NCBI RefSeq assembly: GCF_016862375.1
Contig: NZ_BOMV01000056.1
Location: 1 to 64,000 of the forward strand
Reading direction: 5' to 3'
DNA length: 64,000 bases
Origin: Paractinoplanes rishiriensis
GTDB taxonomy: Bacteria; Actinomycetota; Actinomycetes; Mycobacteriales; Micromonosporaceae
A program made the position numbers and the translations under genes. The notes under the pieces were generated by a model that worked only from the letters and a program-made list of their open reading frames with translations, searched no databases and had not been told where the DNA came from. This document shows positions 25,936 to 35,425 of the stretch, in pieces (within the stretch, counting starts at the first letter, position 1; the number at the start of each line of letters is the position of its first letter).

Positions 25936-27483
25936 ATGCTCAACCTCTCCGTCCTGCTCGAGGACAGCGCCCGCAACTATCCGGAGCGCGCCGCGGTCGT
26001 GCTGGGCGGCCAGCGGCTGACGTACGCCCAGGTCGAGGCGGCCGCCAACCAGGTGGCCGGGCTGCTGGTGGAACGCGGCATCCGGCCCGGCGACAAGGTG
26101 GCTCTGTCCTGCCCCAACCTGCCGTACTTCCCGATCGCCTACTACGGCATCCTCAAGGCGGGCGCCGTGGTGGTCCCGCTGAACGTGCTGCTCAAGGGCC
26201 GCGAGATCGCGTACCACCTGAGCGACTCGGAGGCCAGGGCGTACCTGTGCTTCCAGGGCACCCCCGAGCTGCCGATGGGCACCGAGGGCTGGTCCGGGTT
26301 CGGCGAGACGCCGGGCTGTGAGCACTTCTTCCTGATCACGGCAGACCCGGCCGCGGCGTCGCCGATCGAGGGCGCCGAGACGCTCGGCACGGCGCTGGCC
26401 GGTAGGTCACCGGTGTTCGAGCCGGTGCTGCTGCCCGAGACCGACCCCGCCGTGATCCTCTACACCAGCGGCACCACGGGCCAGGCCAAGGGCGCCGAAC
26501 TGTCCCACGCCAACCTGATCCTCAACGCGCTGACCTGCAACCGGCTGTTCGGCAGCAAGCCGGGCACCGACACCCACCTGCTGGTCCTGCCGCTGTTCCA
26601 CTCGTTCGGCTCGACGGTGAACATGAACGCGGGCTTCGCGACCGCGTCGACGCTGGTACTGCTGCCCCGGTTCGACGCGGCCGCCGCGGTCAAGCTGCTC
26701 GAGTCGGAGAACGTGACGTTCTTCGCGGGCGTGCCGACCATGTACTGGGGGCTGCTCAACGCGCTGACCGACGAGGTCGACGTGGCCCGGATCGCGAGCA
26801 ACATGCGGATCGCGGTGTCCGGCGGGTCGAGCCTGCCCGTCGAGATCATCCGGGAGGTCAAGGAGCGGTTCGGGGTCACCATCCTGGAGGGGTACGGGTT
26901 GTCCGAGACGTCGCCGGTGGCCACGTTCAGCGACCCGGACAGCGACCCGCGGCCGGGCTCGATCGGCATACCGGTCTGGGGCGTCGAGCTGAAGCTGATC
27001 GACGAGTCGTGGAACACGGTCGAGGGCACCGACGAGATCGGCGAGATCGCGATCCGCGGGCACAACATCATGCGCGGCTACTACAACCGGGCCGAGGCGA
27101 CCGCCGAGGTGATGCGGGACGGCTGGTTCCGCAGCGGTGACCTGGCGCGGCGCGACAAGGACGGCTTCTACTACATCGTCGACCGGGCGAAAGACATGAT
27201 CATCCGGGGTGGCTTCAACGTCTACCCGCGGGAGATCGAGGAGGTGCTGATCACCCACGAGGCGGTGTCGCTGGCCGCGGTGATCGGGGTGCCGCACCCG
27301 AGCCACGGCGAGGAGATCAAGGCGTTCGTGATCCTCAAGGAGGGCGCGTCGGTCACCGGGGACGAGCTGATCGCCTGGGGCCGGGAGCAGATGGCCGCCT
27401 ACAAGTACCCGCGGATCGTGAGCATCGTCGACGCGCTGCCGATGACCGCCACCGGCAAGCTGCTCAAACGCGCCCTGAGCTGA
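25936..27483 (+). CDS. Acyl-CoA synthetase (AMP-forming), long-chain type
   Basis: A 515-aa ANL-superfamily enzyme that would activate a carboxylic acid with ATP and CoA. Motifs: P-loop YTSGTTGQAKG, A5-like GYGLSETSPV, A7/A8 FRSGDLARRDKDGF and DRAKDMIIRGGFNVYP, and the catalytic C-terminal Lys in TATGKLLKR. Best fit is a medium/long-chain fatty acid:CoA ligase. The ATG at 25936 has AAGGGGA upstream. It stands alone between the ABC operon and the GlnX-GlnH-PknG operon. Confidence 0.93.
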   Translation: MLNLSVLLEDSARNYPERAAVVLGGQRLTYAQVEAAANQVAGLLVERGIRPGDKVALSCPNLPYFPIAYYGILKAGAVVVPLNVLLKGREIAYHLSDSEARAYLCFQGTPELPMGTEGWSGFGETPGCEHFFLITADPAAASPIEGAETLGTALAGRSPVFEPVLLPETDPAVILYTSGTTGQAKGAELSHANLILNALTCNRLFGSKPGTDTHLLVLPLFHSFGSTVNMNAGFATASTLVLLPRFDAAAAVKLLESENVTFFAGVPTMYWGLLNALTDEVDVARIASNMRIAVSGGSSLPVEIIREVKERFGVTILEGYGLSETSPVATFSDPDSDPRPGSIGIPVWGVELKLIDESWNTVEGTDEIGEIAIRGHNIMRGYYNRAEATAEVMRDGWFRSGDLARRDKDGFYYIVDRAKDMIIRGGFNVYPREIEEVLITHEAVSLAAVIGVPHPSHGEEIKAFVILKEGASVTGDELIAWGREQMAAYKYPRIVSIVDALPMTATGKLLKRALS

Positions 27484-27487
27484 GCAG

Positions 27488-27502
27488 GACCCCGCCGGGG
27501 TT
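27488..27502 (+). terminator. Short GC hairpin after the acyl-CoA ligase
   Basis: ACCCC-GCC-GGGGT with an added G-T pair, five nt beyond the stop. Small stem and no U-tract, so only a weak terminator candidate. Confidence 0.35.
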
Positions 27503-27562
27503 GATCGCTTGCATGCGTGCCGCACAGTGGACGGGCAGGGTGGCTCGGCCGACGGAGGAAGC

Positions 27563-28909
27563 TTGAGTACAGCTTTGGCGGCCCGGCCTCAACCGGGCAG
27601 GCAGCAACCGGATACCCGGCTACCGGGCACGCAGCGGCCGGACGCGCAGGTCCTGCGGCCGGAGCGGGGCGGCCTGTTCCGCCGGCTGCGCGCCCTGCGG
27701 CACACGTCACCGGGCCGTCTCCAGCTCGCGCTCGCCGCGCTGCTCACCCTGGGCCTGCTCACCGGCCTGGTCGGCGGGCTCACCGGCTACTCGGCCGGGT
27801 CCGCCACCAGTGACCTGGGCAACCGCGCGCAGCCGCTGCTGGTCGAGGCCGAGGCGATCTACTCGGGGCTGGCCGAGGCCGACACCACCGCGGCGCAGGC
27901 GTTCCTGGCCGGCGGCCTCGAACCGGCCGCGCTGACCCGGCGCTACGACGACGCCCTCACCCGGGCCACCACCGCGCTGGCGTCCGCGGCCCGCCGGACC
28001 CCCGAGGGCAGCCCGGCCGCCGCGTCCATCGAGGTCCTCGCGAACGGAGTGGCCCGCTACGCGGCGCTGGTGGCCACGGCCCGCGCGGTCAACCGGCAGG
28101 GGCTGCCGGTCGGCGCGTCGTACCTTTCCTCCGCCTCGGCACTCAACCGCGATGTGCTGCTGCCGCAGGCGCAGGCGTTGTTCCGGGGCGCACAGGACGA
28201 GGTCGCCGGCGGCTACGACGACGCCACCGGCGCCGGCTGGCGCCTCCTGCTCACGGTGCTGGTGGCCGGCCTGCTGGCGGCCCTGCTGCTGACCCAGGCT
28301 CACCTCAGCCTGACGACCAAGCGGACGTTCAACGTGCCGCTGGTCGGCGCCACCGTGCTGACCGCGCTGCTGGCCCTCGGCAGCCTGATCGTGCTGAGCA
28401 ACCAGAGCACCCACCTCAACCGGGCCGGCACCACCGGTTCGCAGCCCGCCTCCGCGCTGGCCGAGGTCCGCATCCTGGTGCTGCGCGAGCGCGGCGACGA
28501 GGCGCTCACGCTGGCCGCCCGGGGCGGCGGCGCCGCGTACGACAAAGACTTTGAGGACGCCCGGGCGAGCGTGGGCACCGCGCTGGGCAACGAATACCTC
28601 ACCACCAAGGCGCGCGGCGCGCACCAGACCTACCTCGAAACCCACGAGACCGTGCGCGAGCTGGACAAGAACGGTGACTACGACGCCGCGGTCAAGCTGG
28701 CCATCGGCGACCAGACGACGGAGGCGTTCGAGACGCTCACCGCCGAGATCGCGACCGCACTGGAGGGGCGCAAGGCGGCCTTCACGGCGGAGATCGGCAC
28801 CGCCGGGCGCGGCCTGGGCCTGCTCACCGTGCTGGTCCCGCTGCTGGCCCTGGCGGTCTGCGTGCTGGCCGCGGCCGGCATCCGGGCCCGGCTCGAGGAG
28901 TACCGCTGA
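27563..28909 (+). CDS. GlnX-like membrane sensor protein
   Basis: A 448-aa membrane protein with helices near residues 53-75, 230-250, 259-282 and 415-440 (numbered from the TTG at 27563) and two extracytoplasmic segments rich in helices, like 4HB/CHASE3 sensor modules. Position directly before GlnH-like and PknG-like genes matches the GlnX-GlnH-PknG signalling locus known from mycobacteria and corynebacteria, where GlnX links the binding protein to the kinase. Start is uncertain: TTG 27563 has GGAGG upstream; TTG 27509 gives 18 more residues without a good site. Its stop overlaps the next start (TGATG). Confidence 0.82.
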   Translation: MSTALAARPQPGRQQPDTRLPGTQRPDAQVLRPERGGLFRRLRALRHTSPGRLQLALAALLTLGLLTGLVGGLTGYSAGSATSDLGNRAQPLLVEAEAIYSGLAEADTTAAQAFLAGGLEPAALTRRYDDALTRATTALASAARRTPEGSPAAASIEVLANGVARYAALVATARAVNRQGLPVGASYLSSASALNRDVLLPQAQALFRGAQDEVAGGYDDATGAGWRLLLTVLVAGLLAALLLTQAHLSLTTKRTFNVPLVGATVLTALLALGSLIVLSNQSTHLNRAGTTGSQPASALAEVRILVLRERGDEALTLAARGGGAAYDKDFEDARASVGTALGNEYLTTKARGAHQTYLETHETVRELDKNGDYDAAVKLAIGDQTTEAFETLTAEIATALEGRKAAFTAEIGTAGRGLGLLTVLVPLLALAVCVLAAAGIRARLEEYR

Positions 28910-29862
28910 TGGCGCGTACCCGATATGTCGTGGCCGTTGCACTGGTCCTCGCCGTGGCCGGTTGTTCCGGCGATTCGTCGCCGCTGCCCGCGCCGACCGG
29001 CCCGCCCACCGCGACCGCCACGTCACCGGCGACCAAGGCACCGGACACCGCCTGCAACCCGCGCGCCAGCCTCCGACCATCCGGCGCGCTGCCGAAACCG
29101 GGCCGGATGCCGGCCGGCAGCTGGATGGCCGAGATCCAGAAGCGCGGGCGGCTGATCCTCGGCACCAGCCAGGACACCCTGTTGTTCAGCTCGCGCAACC
29201 CGTTCACCGGCAAGGTCGAGGGCTTCGACGTGGACATGGGCCGGCAGGTGGCGGCGGCGATCTTCGGCAACCCCGACAAGATCCAGATCAAGGTCATCGG
29301 GTACGACGAGCGGGTCAGCGCCGCCCGCGACGGCAGCGTCGACCTCGTCGCGGACACCATGACGGCGAACTGCGAGCGGTGGGCGGACGTCCACTTCTCC
29401 ACCGTCTACTACGAGGCCGGCCAGAAGGTCCTGGTGTCCACCGACTCGCCCGCGAAGTCCATCGAGGACCTGGGCGGCAAGAAGGTGTGCGCCGCGGCCG
29501 GCTCCACGTCGTACGACAACATCGCCACGGTGCGCAGCCAGCCCGCGCCGGTGGCGGTGGCCAAGCCCGCGTTCGGCGACTGCCTGGTGGCGTTCCAGCA
29601 GAACGAGGTGGACGCGATCTCCACCGACGACACCATCCTGGCCGGGATGGCGGCCCAGGACCCGTACGCCAAGGTGATCGGCCCCAAGTTCACCGAGGAG
29701 CCCTACGGCATGGCCATGTCGCAGGACCACCCCGAGTTCACCCGGTTCGTCAACGCCGTCCTGGAGCGCAGCCGGGCCGACGGCACCTGGAAGGCCACGT
29801 ACGAGAAATGGCTGGGCGAGTTCGGCCCGGCGCCCGCGCCGCCCGCGGCCGAGTACCGATGA
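28909..29862 (+). CDS. glnH: GlnH-like amino-acid-binding lipoprotein
   Basis: A 317-aa exported solute-binding protein. The signal peptide ends in the lipobox LAVAGC (Cys19), so it is membrane-anchored. After a Pro/Thr linker, residues about 75-305 form an SBP_bac_3 domain (EIQKRGRLILGTSQDT, GFDVDMGRQVAAAIFG, KKVCAAAGSTSYDN) typical of glutamate/aspartate-binding proteins. In mycobacteria the orthologous lipoprotein binds Asp and Glu and signals through PknG rather than feeding a transporter; no permease or ATPase gene is adjacent here either, supporting a sensory role. Confidence 0.9.
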   Translation: MARTRYVVAVALVLAVAGCSGDSSPLPAPTGPPTATATSPATKAPDTACNPRASLRPSGALPKPGRMPAGSWMAEIQKRGRLILGTSQDTLLFSSRNPFTGKVEGFDVDMGRQVAAAIFGNPDKIQIKVIGYDERVSAARDGSVDLVADTMTANCERWADVHFSTVYYEAGQKVLVSTDSPAKSIEDLGGKKVCAAAGSTSYDNIATVRSQPAPVAVAKPAFGDCLVAFQQNEVDAISTDDTILAGMAAQDPYAKVIGPKFTEEPYGMAMSQDHPEFTRFVNAVLERSRADGTWKATYEKWLGEFGPAPAPPAAEYR

Positions 29863-31049
29863 CCGCCCCCTCGATCGCGCCGGCCGACGCCGAGCTGCAG
29901 CGCCTGGAGACCGCGATGACCGCCATCGCGGCCAACCTGGTCGACCTGGACGACAACCCGGCCCGCAAGGACCTCGACCGGACCCGGCTGACCGGCCGGA
30001 CGGCCGCGGCCTGGCAGGACGCCGCCGAGTCGCTGGCCCAGCTGTGGGACGGGTACCGCACGCTGACCGAGCTGATCGCCCGGGCCCGCGCGCTGCGCGA
30101 CCGGCGCCGGCTCAGCGACGCCGACCGGGCCGCGTTCGTGCACGAGGTGCTCGGCCGGTCGGTGCACCTGTCCACCACCACGGTGCCGCTGGCCCAGCGC
30201 GGGCTGCTCGGCGCCGGCCAGGTGCACACCACCTGCTCCCCCGCCGAGCTGCTGTCCGCCATGGAGGCTGCGTTCGCCACCGCGGCCGGTGTGGCGACCC
30301 GGGCGGGCGAGATCTGGCACCGGCTGCTGCCGGCCGCCGCCGACGCGACCGCGTCCGTCGAGCACGTGCGGGCGCTGGTCCGGGCCGGTGGCGGCAGCAC
30401 CCGCACCGTCGACGAGGCCGACCGGCGGCTGCGGATGTTCACCGCGACGCTGGCCACCGACCCGCTCGCCGCCGACGAGCACGATCTGGTCGCCGTACGG
30501 GATCTGGTGGCCCGGGCGGACGCCGAGCGCACGTCCGCCGCCGAGCTCAGGGCGGCGCTCGGCCAGCGGCTGGCCGACGCGCACGCGCTCGCCGGCCGGA
30601 TAGCCGAGGCCCAGCGCGCCGCCGACGCCGCCCGGCAGGCCGCGGCCGACCGGTTCCGCGAGCAGGACCTGATCACGGTACGCGGCGGCGACCTGCGGCC
30701 TGACCTGGCCGCCGTGGACGCGCTCGCCGCCGCCGGGCAGTGGGCGCTGATCAGCCCGCGGCTGGCCGACTGGACCAGGCGGGCCCGGGAGCGGCTGGCC
30801 GCGCTGGACACCGCGGCGGCCCGCAACGCCGGGCTGCTGACCGACCGCAACGAGCTGCGCGGCCGGCTGGACGCCTATCAGGCCAAGGCGCTGCGCCGCG
30901 GCCTGGCCGAGACCGCCGGGCTGTCCGCGCTGGCCGAGGCCGCCCGCACCGCGCTCTACACGGCGCCGTGCGACCTGCAAGCGGCGCGGGCCGCCGTCGA
31001 CGCCTACCAGGATGCGCTCACCGCCACGATCGCGAGGGACGGCCGATGA
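29859..31049 (+). CDS. Helical/coiled-coil protein of the PknG operon
   Basis: A 396-aa protein with no signal peptide or membrane helix and almost entirely alpha-helical composition (Ala, Arg, Glu, Leu heptads, for example around residues 220-265). No enzymatic motif. The ATG at 29859 overlaps the GlnH stop (ATGA) and its own stop overlaps the PknG start, so it is locked into the operon. It is absent from the three-gene mycobacterial locus, so it is an added component here, plausibly a scaffold between membrane sensor and kinase (inference). Confidence 0.8.
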   Translation: MTAPSIAPADAELQRLETAMTAIAANLVDLDDNPARKDLDRTRLTGRTAAAWQDAAESLAQLWDGYRTLTELIARARALRDRRRLSDADRAAFVHEVLGRSVHLSTTTVPLAQRGLLGAGQVHTTCSPAELLSAMEAAFATAAGVATRAGEIWHRLLPAAADATASVEHVRALVRAGGGSTRTVDEADRRLRMFTATLATDPLAADEHDLVAVRDLVARADAERTSAAELRAALGQRLADAHALAGRIAEAQRAADAARQAAADRFREQDLITVRGGDLRPDLAAVDALAAAGQWALISPRLADWTRRARERLAALDTAAARNAGLLTDRNELRGRLDAYQAKALRRGLAETAGLSALAEAARTALYTAPCDLQAARAAVDAYQDALTATIARDGR

Positions 31050-33193
31050 GGTGCGAACGGGACTGCCCCGGGACGATCGAGGACGGCTACTGCGACACCT
31101 GCGGGATGGCGCCCGCGGCGAAAAAGACGGAAACCGCCCCTTCGCTCTCCATCCGTACCGCTGCCAGCGGCTCCGGGCGGAGCGCCCGCACCGCGTCCCG
31201 CCGCCGCTTCGGCGGTGGCCTGGTCGACGTCGCGCCGGTGGTGCAGGCCGACCCCGCCACCGCGGTGATGACCCGGGCCGAGGTGCCCGAGGCGAAGCGG
31301 TACTGCGCCAAGTGCGCCAACCCGGTCGGCCGGTCCCGCGGCGAACGCACCGGACGCACCGCCGGCTTCTGCCCGTCCTGCGGCGAGGCGTTCAACTTCA
31401 CCCCGAAACTCGGCAAGGGCGACCTGGTCGGCGGGCAGTACGAGGTGGTCGGCGCGCTGGCGCACGGCGGCCTCGGCTGGATCTACCTGGCCGTCGACAA
31501 GAACGTCTCGGACCGCTGGGTGGTGCTCAAGGGCCTGCTCAACGCGGGCGACGAGGATGCGCTGGCCGCCGCGGTGGCCGAGCGGCGGTTCCTGGCCGAG
31601 GTCGAGCACCCGAACATCGTCAAGATCTACAACTTCGTGGAGCACGACGGCGCCGGCTACATCGTGATGGAGTACGTCGGCGGGCAGTCGCTCAAGGACA
31701 TGCTCAAGGAGCGGCGGGCGGCGGCCGGCGGCAAGCCCGATCCGCTGCCGGCCGACCAGGCGCTCGCGTTCGTGCTCGAGATCATGCCGGCGTTCGGCTA
31801 CCTGCACGACCGGGGCCTGATCTTCTGCGACTTCAAGCCGGACAACGTGATCCAGTCCGGCGACCAGATGAGGCTCATCGACCTGGGCGGCGTGGTGCAC
31901 GTCGACGACCTGGACGCCGCGATCTACGGCACGGTCGGCTACCAGGCGCCCGAGATGGCCACCGAGGGGCCGTCGATCGCGTCCGACGTGTTCACCATCG
32001 GCCGCACCCTGGCGGTGCTGACCACCGACTTCCGCGGCTACCAGAGCACGTTCAAGGACACCCTGCCGGATCGCGACGAATTCGAGGTGTACCGCCGGCA
32101 CGAGTCGTACTACCGGCTGCTGCTGCGGGCCACCCGGATCGATCCGCGCGAGCGGTTCGTGGACGCCGCCGAGATGACCGAGCAGATGCTCGGCGTGCTG
32201 CGCCAGGTGCTGGCCGCCGACGGCCAGCCGCGGCCGGCCACCTCCCGGCTGTTCACCGGCGAGCTGCGCACCGACCTGAGGGCCGACGATCCGCGCTGGC
32301 AGGACCTGCCCGCCCCGCTCGTCGACCTCACCGACCCGGCCGCCGCGTTCCTGGTCACCGTCACGGTCACCGACCCCGCGCAGGTGCTGGCGCTGCTGCG
32401 GACCGCGCCGGCGGACACCGTCGAGGTCCGGCTGCGCGCGTTGCGGGCGCAGATCGACCTGGGCGCCCGCAGCGGCCGGTTCGACGACGCCTTCCGGGCC
32501 CGCGACGAGTTGCTCGCCGGCGACGCCGCGGACTGGCGGGTGGCCTGGTACGACGGCCTGATCGCGCTGGCCACCGGCGCGCACGAGGTGGCCCGGCAGC
32601 GGTTCGACGCGGTCTGGTCGGCACTGCCCGGTGAGCTGGCCCCGCAGCTGGCCCTGGGCCTCGCCCTGGAACTGGCCGGCGACCCGGCCGCGGCCGGCTA
32701 CTACGACGTGGTGAGCCGCACCGACCCCGCGTTCACCACGGCGGCGGCCGGACTGGCCCGGTGCCGGCTCGGCGCGGGTGACCGCAGCGGGGCCGTGGAG
32801 GCGTGGAACAGGGTGCCGGGCACCTCCTCGGCGTACCGGACCTCGCAGGTCGGGGCCGTGCGGGCGCTGGTGCAGTCGCACCCGTCGTCGCGGTCCGACG
32901 TGAGCTCGCTGGCCGCGGCGGCCGCGCTGATCGAGCGGCTGGAGGTCGAGGCGGCACAGCTCGCGGCGCTGCGGGCCGAACTGCTGGAGGAGGCGCTGCG
33001 GTCGGTGGCCGGGGGTAGGGTGCTGCTGCCCGCCACGGTGCTCGGCAGCACCCGGCGCGGCGAGATCGGGGAACGTGACATCCGGTTCGCCCTGGAAAGC
33101 GCCTATCGCGAGATGGCACAGGCGGCACACGGAGCCGAGAAGATCCGCCTGGTGGATCTCGCGAACGCGTCCCGGCCGAGGACGCGGACATGA
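31046..33193 (+). CDS. pknG: PknG-type serine/threonine protein kinase
   Basis: A 715-aa soluble kinase. N-terminal Cys motif C3/C7/C16/C19, then a rubredoxin-like zinc site (C87, C90, C109, C112), kinase domain about 128-390, and C-terminal TPR helices. Kinase motifs are those of PknG: AHGGLGWIY glycine loop, VVLKG with K162, catalytic CDFKPDN (D262), and LIDLGG (D279) in place of DFG. PknG phosphorylates FHA proteins such as GarA/OdhI to control 2-oxoglutarate metabolism (known for orthologues). The extra N-terminal Cys cluster echoes those in the PP2C and FHA proteins of the same operon. Confidence 0.95.
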   Translation: MRCERDCPGTIEDGYCDTCGMAPAAKKTETAPSLSIRTAASGSGRSARTASRRRFGGGLVDVAPVVQADPATAVMTRAEVPEAKRYCAKCANPVGRSRGERTGRTAGFCPSCGEAFNFTPKLGKGDLVGGQYEVVGALAHGGLGWIYLAVDKNVSDRWVVLKGLLNAGDEDALAAAVAERRFLAEVEHPNIVKIYNFVEHDGAGYIVMEYVGGQSLKDMLKERRAAAGGKPDPLPADQALAFVLEIMPAFGYLHDRGLIFCDFKPDNVIQSGDQMRLIDLGGVVHVDDLDAAIYGTVGYQAPEMATEGPSIASDVFTIGRTLAVLTTDFRGYQSTFKDTLPDRDEFEVYRRHESYYRLLLRATRIDPRERFVDAAEMTEQMLGVLRQVLAADGQPRPATSRLFTGELRTDLRADDPRWQDLPAPLVDLTDPAAAFLVTVTVTDPAQVLALLRTAPADTVEVRLRALRAQIDLGARSGRFDDAFRARDELLAGDAADWRVAWYDGLIALATGAHEVARQRFDAVWSALPGELAPQLALGLALELAGDPAAAGYYDVVSRTDPAFTTAAAGLARCRLGAGDRSGAVEAWNRVPGTSSAYRTSQVGAVRALVQSHPSSRSDVSSLAAAAALIERLEVEAAQLAALRAELLEEALRSVAGGRVLLPATVLGSTRRGEIGERDIRFALESAYREMAQAAHGAEKIRLVDLANASRPRTRT

Positions 33194-33209
33194 ACAGGAA
33201 CGAGGCACG

Positions 33210-34157
33210 ATGACGATGACCGACTGCGCCTCGTGCGCCGACGAGCGCGCGGCCGGCGCGGCCTTCTGCGAGGCCTGCGGCCGGCAACTGGCCGAGGAGG
33301 CGGCCGGCCCACCCTGCCCGCACTGCGGTGCGGCAGCGCCGGCGGACGCCGACGGGTACTGCGAGCAGTGCGGGATGCTGGCCGGCCGGCCGCGCGACCA
33401 CCTGGAGACGGACTGCGGCGCGGTAGCCGCCGGGGTGACCGACCGGGGCCAGCGGCACCACCGCAACGAGGACGCCATGTGGCTGGCCGTCCGCGGCACC
33501 GACGTCGACCTGGTGATCTGCGACGGCGTCTCGGCGTCGTTCGACCCGGATGTCGCCTCGGAGACCGCGGCGAACGAGGCCGGCGCCCGGCTGGCGCTGT
33601 CGCCGGACGTCGGCTCGGCGATCCTGTCGGCCAAGTCGGCGGTGGCCGAACTGGCCCGCAACGGCGACCCGCGGCGGGAGGCCTCGAACCCGGCGTGCAC
33701 GATCGTGACCGCCACCGTGCGCGGCGCGGACATCAACATCGGCTGGGTGGGCGACAGCCGGGCCTACTGGCTGCCCGACGAGGGCGTGGCCGAGCAGCTC
33801 ACCGAGGACGACTCGTGGGCCACCCACGCGATCGCGATGGGCGCCGACCCGCAGGAGGCGATGCGCGACCCGAAGGCGCACGCGATCACCGCCTGGCTGG
33901 GCGCGGACGCCGCCCCGATCCTGCCCCGGACCGGCGCGTTCACCGTGGTCGGGCCGGGTTGCCTGATCCTGTGCAGCGACGGCCTGTGGAACTACCTGCC
34001 GGACCCGGAGGACTTCACGCTGCTGCTCCGCGAGCACTTGCGCCCGGACGCCACGCTGATCGAGGCCGCCCGCGGACTCGTCGACTTCGCGAACGCGGCG
34101 GGCGGTGGCGACAACATCACCGTGGCTCTGGTGCCCGTACAACCCGTCAAGGAGTAG
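33210..34157 (+). CDS. PP2C-family protein phosphatase with N-terminal zinc ribbons
   Basis: A 315-aa protein. Two zinc-ribbon motifs come first (C6/C9/C20/C23 and C36/C39/C51/C54), then a PP2C domain with NEDA (87-89), metal-binding D105 in CDGVSAS, GWVGDSRAYW, CSDGLW (D257) and GGGDNIT (D301). The usual DGMGG is altered to DGVSAS, but the metal aspartates are kept. As the only phosphatase in the operon it is the likely antagonist of the PknG-like kinase (inference). ATG 33210 follows GAGG; an alternative ATG is two codons on. Confidence 0.9.
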   Translation: MTMTDCASCADERAAGAAFCEACGRQLAEEAAGPPCPHCGAAAPADADGYCEQCGMLAGRPRDHLETDCGAVAAGVTDRGQRHHRNEDAMWLAVRGTDVDLVICDGVSASFDPDVASETAANEAGARLALSPDVGSAILSAKSAVAELARNGDPRREASNPACTIVTATVRGADINIGWVGDSRAYWLPDEGVAEQLTEDDSWATHAIAMGADPQEAMRDPKAHAITAWLGADAAPILPRTGAFTVVGPGCLILCSDGLWNYLPDPEDFTLLLREHLRPDATLIEAARGLVDFANAAGGGDNITVALVPVQPVKE

Positions 34158-34159
34158 GA

Positions 34160-35425
34160 ATGCCGTATTCCGCCGAGGCCTTCCAGAACGAGTTCCTCGC
34201 CCTGGGCGCGACCGAGGTCAACGCGATCGTGACGGTCACCTCCTCCGGCTCCGCGGGCGGCCGGCGCACCGCCGGGGCCACCGAGATCATCATCGTCGAC
34301 GCGTCCGGCTCGATGCAGGCCGAGGGGCGCATCCAGGCGGCCCGGCAGGCGGCCAAGGCCGCGGTCGAGTGCATCGACGACGGCGTGCACTTCGCGATCA
34401 TCGCCGGGGTGAGCACCGCGCAGCAGCTGTTCCCGGCGCCCGGCCAGTTGGCCGTGGCGTCCGGCGCGACCCGGGCCGAGGCGGTCCGCTCGATCGACCG
34501 GTTGCAGGCCAGCGGCGGCACCGCGATGGGCGCCTGGCTGCTGCTGGCCGCCCAGCTGTTCGCGCAGCGGCCGGGCGACATCGCGCACGCCATCCTGCTC
34601 ACCGACGGCGACAACGGCGAACGCCACGGCTATCTGGAGAGCGTGCTGTCCACCATCGGCGGGAGGTTCACCTGCGACTGCCGGGGCGTCGGGGTCAACT
34701 GGAAGGTCGCCGAGCTCCGCAAGATCGCCGACGCCCTGCTGGGCACCGTCGACATCGTGGCCCAGCCGGCCGGGCTGATCGTCGCGTTCGAGGAGATGAT
34801 GACCAAGGCGATGGGCAAGACCAGCGCGGACGTGCAGCTCAAGCTGTGGACGCCGGTGAACTCCTCGGTCCGGTTCGTCAAGCAGGTCGAGCCCGAGGTG
34901 ACCGACCTGACCGGAAAGCGCGTCCCGGACGGTCCGCGAGCCGGCCGCTACCCGCTGGGCTCGTGGGGCGCCGAGAGCCGCGACTACCACGTCTGCGTCG
35001 ACGTCGCGCCCGGCTCGTCCGGCGACGAGATGCTCGCCGCCCGGGTGTCCGTGGTGGAGGACGACCAGGTGCACGCGCAGGCCCTGATCCGTGCCGTGTG
35101 GACCGACGACACCGCGCTGTCCACCCGGATCAACCGGCAGGTGGCGCACTACACCGGGCAGGCCGAGCTGGCCGAGGCGATCCAGGCCGGCATCGAGGCA
35201 CGCAAGGCCGGCGACGACCGGACCGCGACCCTCAAGTTCGGCCGGGCCGCCCAGCTGGCGCACGCGAGCGGCAACACCGCCACCGAGGAACTGCTGGCCA
35301 CCGTGGTCGACATCGAGGACCCGGCGACCGGCACGGTCCGGTTGCGGCGCAAGGTGGACGCGGCCGACGAGATGGCCCTGGACACCCGGTCCACCAAGAC
35401 CGTCCGGGTCGGGCGGGCGCAGTGA
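34160..35425 (+). CDS. VWA-domain protein of the PknG operon
   Basis: A 421-aa protein with a von Willebrand A domain at about residues 42-215. The MIDAS metal site DASGSM (D47, S49, S51) is intact, with further ligands in SGGTAMG and LLTDGDNGE. The C-terminal part is beta-rich and then helical. No signal peptide, so it acts in the cytosol, probably as a protein-binding scaffold. Two bases separate it from the phosphatase gene and its stop overlaps the FHA start. VWA, PP2C, kinase and FHA modules together recall TerF- or type VI-like phospho-signalling operons. Confidence 0.9.
   Translation: MPYSAEAFQNEFLALGATEVNAIVTVTSSGSAGGRRTAGATEIIIVDASGSMQAEGRIQAARQAAKAAVECIDDGVHFAIIAGVSTAQQLFPAPGQLAVASGATRAEAVRSIDRLQASGGTAMGAWLLLAAQLFAQRPGDIAHAILLTDGDNGERHGYLESVLSTIGGRFTCDCRGVGVNWKVAELRKIADALLGTVDIVAQPAGLIVAFEEMMTKAMGKTSADVQLKLWTPVNSSVRFVKQVEPEVTDLTGKRVPDGPRAGRYPLGSWGAESRDYHVCVDVAPGSSGDEMLAARVSVVEDDQVHAQALIRAVWTDDTALSTRINRQVAHYTGQAELAEAIQAGIEARKAGDDRTATLKFGRAAQLAHASGNTATEELLATVVDIEDPATGTVRLRRKVDAADEMALDTRSTKTVRVGRAQ

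Noticed and set aside
22645..26325. 1226-codon open frame on the minus strand opposite the ABC exporter and acyl-CoA ligase
   Set aside because: Low-complexity Gly/Arg/His-rich translation, a mirror of GC3-rich coding on the plus strand; the plus-strand genes have complete motifs.
28551..29858. Upstream extension of the helical protein frame into glnX and glnH
   Set aside because: Arg-rich out-of-frame sequence; the true start at 29859 overlaps the glnH stop.
27563..29862. Conventional glutamine ABC importer
   Set aside because: No permease or ATPase gene follows the binding protein, and the next genes are a scaffold and a PknG-like kinase, so a sensory role fits better.
31004..33739. 911-codon minus-strand frame opposite pknG
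   Set aside because: Compositionally biased antisense frame; pknG and PP2C motifs are intact on the other strand.
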